A model generated the notes under the pieces. That model was not told the DNA's origin, ran no database searches, and saw only the letters and a list, made by a program, of their open reading frames with translations. Shown one piece after another: positions 35,352 through 43,093 of a stretch of 64,000 nucleotides of DNA; the first letter of the stretch is position 1; each line of letters opens with the position of its first letter. Both the position numbers and the translations under genes were made by a program. This stretch comes from Peristeroidobacter soli (GTDB lineage Bacteria > Pseudomonadota > Gammaproteobacteria > Steroidobacterales > Steroidobacteraceae), in the NCBI RefSeq assembly GCF_004138485.1, contig NZ_RYEV01000010.1, positions 248,001-312,000 of the forward strand. Direction: 5' to 3'.

Positions 35352-38300
35352 TTAGGCCGGCTGGAAGAAGTCGCTCACGTCGAGCGTACCGGCCACGCCC
35401 GTCACCTTGACGATGTAGTCGTCGCTACCGAAGCCGCTGCCTGCCTGATCGCCCAGCGCGATCAGATAGGTGTCATTGCCCCAGTTGAACAGACCCGCCG
35501 CATGGGTCGCCGCCGGGCCGCTCTGCTCGAACACGCCGTTGGCCTGGAACAGCGAGTTCACCGCGGCCTGCAGATCCAGGCCCTCGATGTCCACCGCCGA
35601 GCCGTCGTTCACGACCGTGTCGATCTGGAGCAGCCGGTCCATTTCAAAATATGAGGTCCAGTCGCTGCCCGGCCCGTCGTACGCTTCCGCTTCGGCGTAC
35701 ATGCCCAGCATCAGATAATCGCTGGTGCCCGGCGCGCCCGCGCCCAGATCCAGACCCACGATGGTGTCCATGGTGTCGAACTGCGACTCGCTGATGGCGT
35801 AGTAGTCCCGACCGCCGCCGCCTTCGAGTGTGTCCGACGCTGCGAACAACTCATCGTCGTGATAGCGGTCGCCGAGCAGCACGTCACTCTGATCGCCACC
35901 CTTGAGCGAATCGCCGGCGGCGCCGCCCATGAGCATGTTCTCCGAGCTCTTCGAACCGAGCAGTTGCAGACTGGCCTCGGTCTCGAGCGATCCGTTGAGG
36001 AACACGTGCGTTGCGCTCACTTCCGTGGCATCGACCGTGAGGTCGAAGCTCGACGCATTGCCGTCGCTCACCGCCCAGCTGTCGTCGATCACCGCAATCA
36101 CGTCGTAGCTCGCGCCACGATCCTCATCGGTACGCAGCACCAGCTTGTCGATGCCGGCCGAGCCTTCATCGACTTCGAGATTGGTGTCGTATGCCTGCAG
36201 GTCACCGTTGCGATCGGCCACCGTGGTGTCCTCGCCATGACCGTACATCGTGATGTCGACCACGACGTTCTGTGCCTGGGTCAATTCCTCGAACTTGATT
36301 GCGTTGCTGTCGCTGCTGCTTTGAATGACGGTCACATCGGCTGCACTGACGCTGTTCTCGCCGAACGAGATACCCACCTCGCTGCCCGCGGCCACTGCCA
36401 CGCTCACCGCGCCGGTGCCATTGCTCTTCAACTCCACCTCAGCCTCATCCGCAGCCGTCAGCGTGAAGTCACCAGAGGAGCCGCTGGCGAGCCGGACCGT
36501 GGCGTCCAGGCGATCCTGTGCCGTGACCGTGATGTCGTGGTCGTTGTAGATCTCCATCGAGATCCGCACGTCATCCGCGATGTCGACGGTGAGATCGCGC
36601 GCGAACTCATCGCCCACCCGGAACAGCAGGTTGCTGTCCGCGCCGACGATCAGCTGGTCGAAACCGGACTCGAACGCGTCGTCATCGAAGGTGATGGCAT
36701 CCTCGCCATGGAACTCCAGCTCCTCGACGTTGCTGACGTGACGGAACATGCGCCCCTCGTCGGTCGGCGCCGAACCGCTGGTCACGTCGTCGGCGGCTTC
36801 GCGACCGTTGCCGATGATCAGACGGTCTCTGCCCTCGCCGAGATCGACCGTGCTGAGGCTGGACAGGATCACGCCCTTCATGTCGACCACGTCGGCGCCG
36901 CCGAGCGTGCTGACCGCGAAGTCATAGTGCTCGCCCTGATCGGCATGCGAGTCGAACACCACCTTGACGTTGGCGGCCGAGCTCGACGTGACGCTCCTGG
37001 CCATCACGTCGTCGATGACGATGCTGGCGCCGGCGATGCCGCCCGCCAACGCGATGCTGCCGCGAACGAATTCCCGGTTGTCGTCGTTCTCGTCGGTGTC
37101 GATGTAATGACTGAAGTTGTCCTGCACCGTGATCGACAGGTTCTCGTACGCGATCATCGGCTGCGGAGTGAACACGGTGAAGCCGTCCCACGCGCCGTCG
37201 ATACCCAGATCGAAGTCGCCGGTACCCTTGATCGTCAGCGCCAGCGTATCGTTGTCGGTATCCGCCTCCTCGGCCAGCACCGCGTTGACGGACACATCGA
37301 TGTCCTGATCGTCCACCGGTGTCGCGCTCTGCATCTGCTCGTGGCCGTCGCTGGCGCTGTCGCTGTCGAAGCCGACATCGACATCATCGCCGCTGTTGCC
37401 AATCAGCGTGATCACGCTGCCGTCAACCGCCACGGTGAAGCCGGTCTCGCCGGCCGCCACCACCTGCGCGAGACGGGCCGCGATGTTGTCGGCATCCTCC
37501 TGCGCGGTCGCGCCCGACAGATCGTCGGCGGTGACGGTGACGCTGTATTTCACAGCGTCGATCTCGATCGTGATCACATCGCCGATCTGGTGATCGCCCG
37601 GTTCGGCACCGATCTGGAAGCGCTCCACCTGGCGATTGCCAGTGGCGGTCACCTCGTTGCCCGAGACCGTGATGTGCTCGCCGAGGCCGGCAGGCAGATT
37701 CAGCAGCGTGAACGTGACGGGATCGCCCGCATGGTTGCGTGTATAGGTGCCGTTGACGACCCCCTCTTCCAGCGCCTGCCTCGAACGCAGCGTCACTTCG
37801 CTGCTGAGGTTGATCTGCTGCACACCGCTGATCAACGAGAAGTCGGCGGTGATGTCGGCTGCGGTGTTGTCGTCATCGTTGGCGTCGTCGTTGTCATCCT
37901 CGTCTTTCACCGGATTCAGGGCGATCAGGTTCAGCGTCTCGAAGCCGCTGATGCCGGCATCGGCTATGCACGTCACTTCGCTCGTGAGGCCTTCGGCCGC
38001 GACGGCCACGTCGGCGGCACCGATGGTGCCCTCGAGAATAAAGCTGTCGTCCGTCGCGCCGGCAGCCACGGTCAGTGCCGCATTTTGATCCTGCTGGATC
38101 ACGGCCTTCAGGCCAGAGGCGACGTTCTCGCGAGTGCCCAGAGCGTCACCCTGCACGATATCGGAGGACCGCACGGTGTAGCTGTAGTCCACACCATTGA
38201 CGCTGACGCTCACGATCTGGTCGAGCGCATAGTTGCCATCGAACGTCAGGGTGACCCGCTGCGCCTGAGTGCGCGCCACGAGAGCCTCGATGGTGTCCAC

Positions 38301-41066
38301 CGCTTGCACGGTCAACGTATCGTTACCCTCTCCGCCCCGCAGGAAGCCGCCGGAGCGCACCAGGGTGTCGGTCTCCTCATCGTCGCTGCCGGTGATCGTC
38401 ACGGTGTCGTCGCCGTCCCCCATGTCGATGACGGTTGCGTCGTCGCCACCATGCACATGCACGCGTCCCTCGCCGCCATCGCCGAGTTTGAGCGCGTCGT
38501 TGCCCGCGCCGAAGTCGAGCTGCGAGCCGTCGCGAACCGCCGTGCCGATGAACATTGCGTCATTGCCCGCGCCGAACTCGACGCTGGTCGCGCGCAATTC
38601 TTCATCGACCCGCACTTTGTTATCGCCGTCACCGAACTGGAGCGTCGAGAAATGCAGATTGGTCTCGACACGGACGGTGTTGTCGCCCGCGCCGAAGCTC
38701 ACCGTCGCGGATTGCATCTCGCCGCCCACCGACAGTTCGTTGTTGCCGTCGCCGAACTCCAGCGACGCATGGCGAATGCTGCCGCGAACGCCGGCCTCGT
38801 TGTCGCCATCGCCGAACGTCACTTTGCCGCCATCGCGGATGTCACCGCCCACGCTGAGCTGATTGTCGCCGCCGCCGAAGCTGACGGTGGCATTGCCACT
38901 GATGTCGCCGTCTTCGCCGCGCACTTGCAGCGAGCTATCGCCGTCGCCGAACGTCACCGAAGCGTTGCCTTCGATGTCATCGGTTTCGGCAGTGTTGTCG
39001 CCATCGCCGAAAGTCACGGCCGCGTCATCGAGAATCTCGCCGGCGATCAGGCGATTGTTGCCTGCGCCGTTGAAACTCACCGACGCACTGCCGCCGATGC
39101 GGCCATATTCGTTCTGCGGCATGAAGCTGTAGAACTCGGTCTCGAGGTCGAGCAGGTTATCGCCGTCGCCGTTGAAGACGATGCTGGCGCTGTCCACCAC
39201 GCTGGCGGCACGGACCGTGTTGTTGCCGCTCAGGAAGCTGACCGACGCGTCGGCTTCGATATCGCGGTCCACGTCGAGCACGCTGTCGCCGGCCCCGAAG
39301 CTCACCTGCGCTGAGGCGCCCACGTCCTCGCCAACGCTCATCGCATTGTTGCCAGTACCGAAGCGGACCGTGCCATGCACGTCGTGCCCCACCGTCAACG
39401 TATCGTTACCGTCGCCGAGATCGAAGCTGTCACCGTAAGAAATGTCGCCGCCGTTATCGTCAACGACGACCGTGTCGTCGCCCGCACCGAGGCGCAGGTC
39501 CGAGATCTCACTACCGCCCACGCCATTCAGCACCACATTGCCGGCAAAGCCTGTGGCATCGAAGCTGGCACCGGCGATGCGATCCTCGTTGATGGCGACA
39601 TCGAATGCGGCCGCCTGGCCGGCGATGCCGCCGCTGACCGTCACTCGGGTCACGCCGCCGGCCACGAGCTGCAGCTCGCTGCCTTCATCGACGCCATCAT
39701 TGACACGCAGGTCGATCGCTTCGATGTTCTCGTCGACCGCCAGCGTGCCGACGAATTCATCGATGGCGAGTTTCAGCTCATCGGCCTCTCCCGACACGAC
39801 CTGGCTGTCGTAATCGAGGGAGAGGGTGCTGCCGGACACGTCGGTGATCGAGACGGCGGCCAGCGACTGCTGGTCCACGATGGCGAGATCGGCACGCGCG
39901 GATTCAACGTTGATTTGCGAGACACGGTCGTCGAAGCCGGTCATGCTCAGCTCGACGCCGCCGTTGCCCTCGGTGGTTCGCAGGTTGACCTGCTCGACAT
40001 TGCTGACCGTGACGCCGTCCACGGACGTGCCGCCCTGCAGAGTCAGATTGAGCTGATCGCGACCCGCGCCGCCGTCGATCACGTCGCCGGTGTTGTAAGT
40101 CAGATGAGAGCCGATGATCGTGTCGTCCCCGATGGTGCCCGTGACATTGTCATGGCCCTCGGTCAGCACGAACGCCGGCGTCAAGGAAACATCGTTGATT
40201 TCGACGGAGGCGCTCTGCCCGGCGACGCTGACGGTGAGATTTTCCACCCCCTCCGTCGTGCGATCTGCGGCCAGCGTAATCTGGATCACCGCGCGACCAT
40301 TCGCATCGACGGTCACCGTGCCGGCGAGCACGCCACCCTGCACGTCGTCGGCGGAGATGCCGGAAATCGTATAGGTGTACTGAGTGCCCGGCGCGACGTT
40401 GGTGGTATTCAACGTGAAAGTGACATTGTCGCCCTCATCGACCGAGGCCGCGGAGCGCACCAACTCGAACGTCGCCGGCTTCGGCGCTGGCGGCGCCGGC
40501 GGCGCTTCGGCCTTGTTGCCATTGCTGGTGTTGTGCTCGATCGCGGCACCCGCCGCACCGGCGCCAGCGACACCGCCCGCAATCCACCACGCATTGGACA
40601 GTGCCGATGATGCCGTGGACGCAACGCCTGTCGACGCCGCCGCCGATGCGCTGGAGCCCGCGGAAGAGACAACCGCGCCGCTGGTCTGCGCCATGCTCAC
40701 ATAGCCAGCGCTCTCTCCTGCAAATCCTGTGTCGAGCACTGCACCCGGCATGGCGAGCTCAGGCGTGGCCGGCGTGATTTCCGGTGCCGCCCCGCCCGGA
40801 AATTCAACGGCCACCGGCGTCTCACCCTGCGCCGTTTTCTCGAAGAAGCCTTCGATCAGCACGGATTCGCCAAAGCCCTCGATGATCAGATCGTTGCCAT
40901 CGGCGCCGCCGCGACGTGCCTTCACGCCTGCGGGCGTGGCGCCGGTCGTGGCATCGACGATCTCCAGACGCTCGCCGTGCTTCAGACGCAGTACCGTGCG
41001 CCCCGCGACGGTTGCTTTCTCAATGGATTCCACACGACCGGCAGCATTGCGTATCGAGAGTTGCAT
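35352..41066 (-). CDS. 1,904-residue RTX-type surface protein with novel GDGDN repeats
   Basis: Begins at ATG 41066 with no signal peptide, as expected for type I export. The N-terminal ~75 residues are a small beta domain (with DLIIEGFGESVLIEGFF) resembling the retention/prefix domain of large T1SS adhesins. A Ser/Ala-rich stretch, a Gly/Ala hydrophobic segment (about 154-170) and a Pro-rich linker (PPAPPAPKPA) follow, then an Ig-like domain (about 200-300). About sixteen 20-24-residue repeats of the form (A/V)-V-FG-GDN---V cover about 546-890, followed by further beta domains and a C-terminal RTX-like loop (GGDQSDVLLGD, EGGGGRDYYAIS). The tail (GNDTYLIALGD, DDYIVKVTGVAGTLDVSDF) looks like the C terminus of bluetail/S-layer-like exported proteins. 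It is followed 14-90 bases later by the ATP-grasp gene. Confidence 0.88.
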   Translation of the reverse strand: MQLSIRNAAGRVESIEKATVAGRTVLRLKHGERLEIVDATTGATPAGVKARRGGADGNDLIIEGFGESVLIEGFFEKTAQGETPVAVEFPGGAAPEITPATPELAMPGAVLDTGFAGESAGYVSMAQTSGAVVSSAGSSASAAASTGVASTASSALSNAWWIAGGVAGAGAAGAAIEHNTSNGNKAEAPPAPPAPKPATFELVRSAASVDEGDNVTFTLNTTNVAPGTQYTYTISGISADDVQGGVLAGTVTVDANGRAVIQITLAADRTTEGVENLTVSVAGQSASVEINDVSLTPAFVLTEGHDNVTGTIGDDTIIGSHLTYNTGDVIDGGAGRDQLNLTLQGGTSVDGVTVSNVEQVNLRTTEGNGGVELSMTGFDDRVSQINVESARADLAIVDQQSLAAVSITDVSGSTLSLDYDSQVVSGEADELKLAIDEFVGTLAVDENIEAIDLRVNDGVDEGSELQLVAGGVTRVTVSGGIAGQAAAFDVAINEDRIAGASFDATGFAGNVVLNGVGGSEISDLRLGAGDDTVVVDDNGGDISYGDSFDLGDGNDTLTVGHDVHGTVRFGTGNNAMSVGEDVGASAQVSFGAGDSVLDVDRDIEADASVSFLSGNNTVRAASVVDSASIVFNGDGDNLLDLETEFYSFMPQNEYGRIGGSASVSFNGAGNNRLIAGEILDDAAVTFGDGDNTAETDDIEGNASVTFGDGDSSLQVRGEDGDISGNATVSFGGGDNQLSVGGDIRDGGKVTFGDGDNEAGVRGSIRHASLEFGDGNNELSVGGEMQSATVSFGAGDNTVRVETNLHFSTLQFGDGDNKVRVDEELRATSVEFGAGNDAMFIGTAVRDGSQLDFGAGNDALKLGDGGEGRVHVHGGDDATVIDMGDGDDTVTITGSDDEETDTLVRSGGFLRGGEGNDTLTVQAVDTIEALVARTQAQRVTLTFDGNYALDQIVSVSVNGVDYSYTVRSSDIVQGDALGTRENVASGLKAVIQQDQNAALTVAAGATDDSFILEGTIGAADVAVAAEGLTSEVTCIADAGISGFETLNLIALNPVKDEDDNDDANDDDNTAADITADFSLISGVQQINLSSEVTLRSRQALEEGVVNGTYTRNHAGDPVTFTLLNLPAGLGEHITVSGNEVTATGNRQVERFQIGAEPGDHQIGDVITIEIDAVKYSVTVTADDLSGATAQEDADNIAARLAQVVAAGETGFTVAVDGSVITLIGNSGDDVDVGFDSDSASDGHEQMQSATPVDDQDIDVSVNAVLAEEADTDNDTLALTIKGTGDFDLGIDGAWDGFTVFTPQPMIAYENLSITVQDNFSHYIDTDENDDNREFVRGSIALAGGIAGASIVIDDVMARSVTSSSAANVKVVFDSHADQGEHYDFAVSTLGGADVVDMKGVILSSLSTVDLGEGRDRLIIGNGREAADDVTSGSAPTDEGRMFRHVSNVEELEFHGEDAITFDDDAFESGFDQLIVGADSNLLFRVGDEFARDLTVDIADDVRISMEIYNDHDITVTAQDRLDATVRLASGSSGDFTLTAADEAEVELKSNGTGAVSVAVAAGSEVGISFGENSVSAADVTVIQSSSDSNAIKFEELTQAQNVVVDITMYGHGEDTTVADRNGDLQAYDTNLEVDEGSAGIDKLVLRTDEDRGASYDVIAVIDDSWAVSDGNASSFDLTVDATEVSATHVFLNGSLETEASLQLLGSKSSENMLMGGAAGDSLKGGDQSDVLLGDRYHDDELFAASDTLEGGGGRDYYAISESQFDTMDTIVGLDLGAGAPGTSDYLMLGMYAEAEAYDGPGSDWTSYFEMDRLLQIDTVVNDGSAVDIEGLDLQAAVNSLFQANGVFEQSGPAATHAAGLFNWGNDTYLIALGDQAGSGFGSDDYIVKVTGVAGTLDVSDFFQPA
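38395..39430 (-). repeat. About sixteen GDGDN beta repeats
   Basis: Units of 20-24 residues each contain F(G/N)(A/D/G)G(D/N)(N/S/D) followed by a short strand and a small hydrophobic turn, for example AAVTFGDGDNTAETDDIEG and ATVSFGGGDNQLSVGGDIR. Unlike classical GGxGxDxUx nonapeptides the glycine-aspartate turn occurs once per ~22 residues, so the fold is probably a wider beta-solenoid with one acidic turn per coil. Confidence 0.75.
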
Positions 41067-41153
41067 AGGAGTTCGCCTTTGAAAAATGATCCAGCCAGAG
41101 TCCGTTGGGGCGGCATGGTAGGCAGGCGGATCGGCGAACGTGGGCCGACAAGA

Positions 41154-41171
41154 TTCAGAATGACAGTAACT
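41154..41171 (-). promoter_or_regulatory. Shared upstream element, 1,904-residue RTX gene copy
   Basis: The plus-strand 18-mer TTCAGAATGACAGTAACT lies 94 bases (from its ATGACA part) upstream of the RTX start at 41066, in the same orientation as the TolC and 2,944-residue gene copies. Core consensus of the copies: ATGA(A/C)(A/T)GT(A/T)A(C/T)T. Confidence 0.55.
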
Positions 41172-41243
41172 GCGACTTCCCCACCATTATGCAGCCACCT
41201 CGAGACTGGCCACGGGCGTTCGACCCGGAGTCGACCGCAGCGC

Positions 41244-41729
41244 TCATGACGCAACGACCTGTGCATACATGCGACGCGTGCGCAATGCAGCCGCAACGTA
41301 AGCCCGCAGCTCGCGCGGAGCGATGTTCTTGGAAAGCACGATGTCCGCGCCCGAGTCGAGCAGATCGGCACGCACGATGGAACTATCCAGCCGCGTCACC
41401 GCGATCACCGGCACGCGCTGCCATTTCTCCTCGGATTTCAGCCAGCGGAAGAACTCATCGCCGCGCATCTCATCCATCATCAAGTCGCAGATGATGATGT
41501 CCGGATCGATGGCGGAGAGCCGGTTGCAGACTTCCGAGGCACTGGTTGCGAACGCGATCCGATGACCGTCACCGCCGAGCATCGCGGCCAGGGCGAGCCG
41601 TGCGGTCGCGTCGTCGTCGATGATCAGCACCAGGGGAGACGTGAGTTCGGTGCCCGCGCCCGGGTTCAGGGCGCGCACCAGCGCCGAATCGGAAACGGCG
41701 GGAGTGGTAGCTTGCAGCATGCGTGTCAT
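41244..41729 (-). CDS. Single-domain response regulator
   Basis: 161 residues from ATG 41729; ATG 41720 (MLQATTPA) has a better-placed GAGG and may be the real start. After ~30 flexible residues there is one receiver: IIDDD, phosphoacceptor Asp in IIICDLMMDEMRG, Thr in VIAVTRLDSS and Lys in VLSKNIAP. No output domain. Stand-alone receivers often act as phosphate shuttles or sinks; with two HPt-bearing kinases close by, it may be an intermediate between them and the receiver-winged-helix proteins. It lies between the 1,904-residue RTX gene (178 bases) and receiver-winged-helix 2 (131 bases). Confidence 0.85.
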   Translation of the reverse strand: MTRMLQATTPAVSDSALVRALNPGAGTELTSPLVLIIDDDATARLALAAMLGGDGHRIAFATSASEVCNRLSAIDPDIIICDLMMDEMRGDEFFRWLKSEEKWQRVPVIAVTRLDSSIVRADLLDSGADIVLSKNIAPRELRAYVAAALRTRRMYAQVVAS

Positions 41730-41808
41730 CCTCGGGATGTTTCGAACACATGCGCACTGTAACGACCGAGCGCTCCGCGTGTGCGATCTGGCTCACGCAA
41801 AGTAGTTG

Positions 41809-41831
41809 CATCGTGCATGCAAAGCACGATG
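41809..41831. terminator. Eight-base-pair hairpin between two regulator genes
   Basis: CATCGTGC (41809-41816) and GCACGATG (41824-41831) form a perfect 8-bp inverted repeat with a 7-base spacer. It lies 29 bases past the receiver-winged-helix 2 stop and about 80 bases upstream of the single-receiver start. It may end the first transcript or act as an operator for the second; no U-run follows. It is flanked by TTGCA repeats (41806-41810 and 41835-41839). Confidence 0.4.
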
Positions 41832-41859
41832 TTGGTTGCAAGGTGATGGTGACGGAGGG

Positions 41860-42795
41860 TCAGTTGGCGGGTGGCCGCTGCGCCTTGCCCACCGCGCCGC
41901 CCTGCGGGCCGAGCTTGCTCAGATAGCCATTGGCCTGCTCCAGATAATCCGTCACCACCTCGTGCGCCTTCGGTGTCAGCGACACGAAGTCACGCCGGGC
42001 ATCCTTGGGATCGGGGATGCGCGCCATGTAGCCGCGGGTGGTCAGCTCGTTCACCCGACGCAGCAGCGTGGTCGAAGAAACATTGGAGTTGGAGATCATC
42101 AGGCCGGACACCGACAGGCGTTGATGCTGGCGCTCGGCGCGCGCGAGGTCGAGCAGCAGATCCCACGCCACATCGTCGAGCTTGTGCTGGGCATACCGGG
42201 TGCGCAGCTCGCGAAGCATTTCAATGGTTTCGATGACTGAGGTCGACGAGGAGGCAGCAGCCTCACGCACCGGCTCCGCCTGCAGCGGCGCGGGTTTCGC
42301 TGGCGCCGCTGGCGGCTCTGCGGCCACGGCCAGTCTGCGCAAGCGCTCGGTGAGCTCCTGCGATTGTTCGATCAATCGCGCCACTTCCGGTGACAGCACC
42401 TGATCCATCTGATCCTGCGCGGCCCGGGAAATCGCCCGCCGGACCGCATCCAGCAGTTCGGCGGGACGTACCGGTTTGGTGAGGAAGTCGCAGACGCCGA
42501 GACGCAACGCCTCCACGGCCGTCTGCAGGGAGGGTTGCGCAGTCAGCAGCACGACGCGCGGCGCCGGCCGGTCCAGCGCCAGGGCATTGATGCGATCGAC
42601 GAACTGGAAGCCCGTCATGCCCGGCATATAGATGTCGCTGAGCACGACCGAGATGGCTTCGTTGGCGACCACGATCGCCAGTGCCTGCTCGGCGTGGGTC
42701 GCGGTATGACATCGATAGCCGGCGGACACCAGCACGCCTTCCAGGATGTGCAACATCGCGGGGTCGTCGTCGAGCAGCAGCACTTGTTCCTTCAT
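41860..42795 (-). CDS. Response regulator, receiver fused to MarR-like winged helix (2)
   Basis: 311 residues from ATG 42795 (MKEQVLLLDDD), with gggga 7 bases upstream; upstream in-frame codons look non-coding. The receiver (1-120) has LLDDD, phosphoacceptor Asp in VVLSDIYMPGMTG, Thr in VVLLTAQPS and Lys in FLTKPVRP. An Ala/Pro-rich linker (AAEPPAAPAKPAP) follows, then a MarR-type winged helix (about 205-300): LRRVNELTTRGYMARIPDP, KDARRDFVSLTPKAHEVV. It has the same architecture as 27307-28164. It is divergent from hybrid kinase 2 across 298 bases, so kinase 2 is its natural candidate partner. A likely transcription factor for the adhesin and secretion genes. Confidence 0.87.
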   Translation of the reverse strand: MKEQVLLLDDDPAMLHILEGVLVSAGYRCHTATHAEQALAIVVANEAISVVLSDIYMPGMTGFQFVDRINALALDRPAPRVVLLTAQPSLQTAVEALRLGVCDFLTKPVRPAELLDAVRRAISRAAQDQMDQVLSPEVARLIEQSQELTERLRRLAVAAEPPAAPAKPAPLQAEPVREAAASSSTSVIETIEMLRELRTRYAQHKLDDVAWDLLLDLARAERQHQRLSVSGLMISNSNVSSTTLLRRVNELTTRGYMARIPDPKDARRDFVSLTPKAHEVVTDYLEQANGYLSKLGPQGGAVGKAQRPPAN

Positions 42796-43093
42796 AAAGA
42801 CATCCCCGGTCGATGACGGTATCCGATCACGTGCACCGGCACATGCAATACGCACGCACCGTAATCATTATTGAGTTTCATCGCCCGTCCGTCTCCTGAC
42901 CAGAGTCTGAGAGTGCGCTCGGGGAAAGCCCGATTCCTGCACTCGCCCCGCGCGCCGACCCTGCCAAGCCGCTCATAATAAATTTCGCGCCGCTTGCCCT
43001 TGCCGAAAGTAGAGCAGATCGAACTCGGCAGTAGCAACCGGATGTCCCATTTCTGGCACATATTTCATTCAGCGACCCGACGAACATGGACAT
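42796..43093. promoter_or_regulatory. Divergent control region, receiver-winged-helix 2 and kinase 2
   Basis: 298 bases between two divergent start codons. Two A/T-richer patches (about 42857-42882 and 42975-42993) are the likely promoter sites. The copy of the shared element seen elsewhere is not clearly present; only a weak GTAATCATTATTG lies near 42860. Confidence 0.4.

Noticed and set aside
40555-40605. LapG-type cleavage site in the Ala/Gly segment of the 1,904-residue protein
   Set aside because: The segment contains GAAG-like sequence, but Ala/Gly-rich DNA makes this likely by chance and no LapG or LapD gene is in the window.
43050-43090. Possible sigma-54 promoter (TGGCAC followed by an AT-rich spacer) upstream of kinase 2
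   Set aside because: The -12 GC element is absent at the required spacing.
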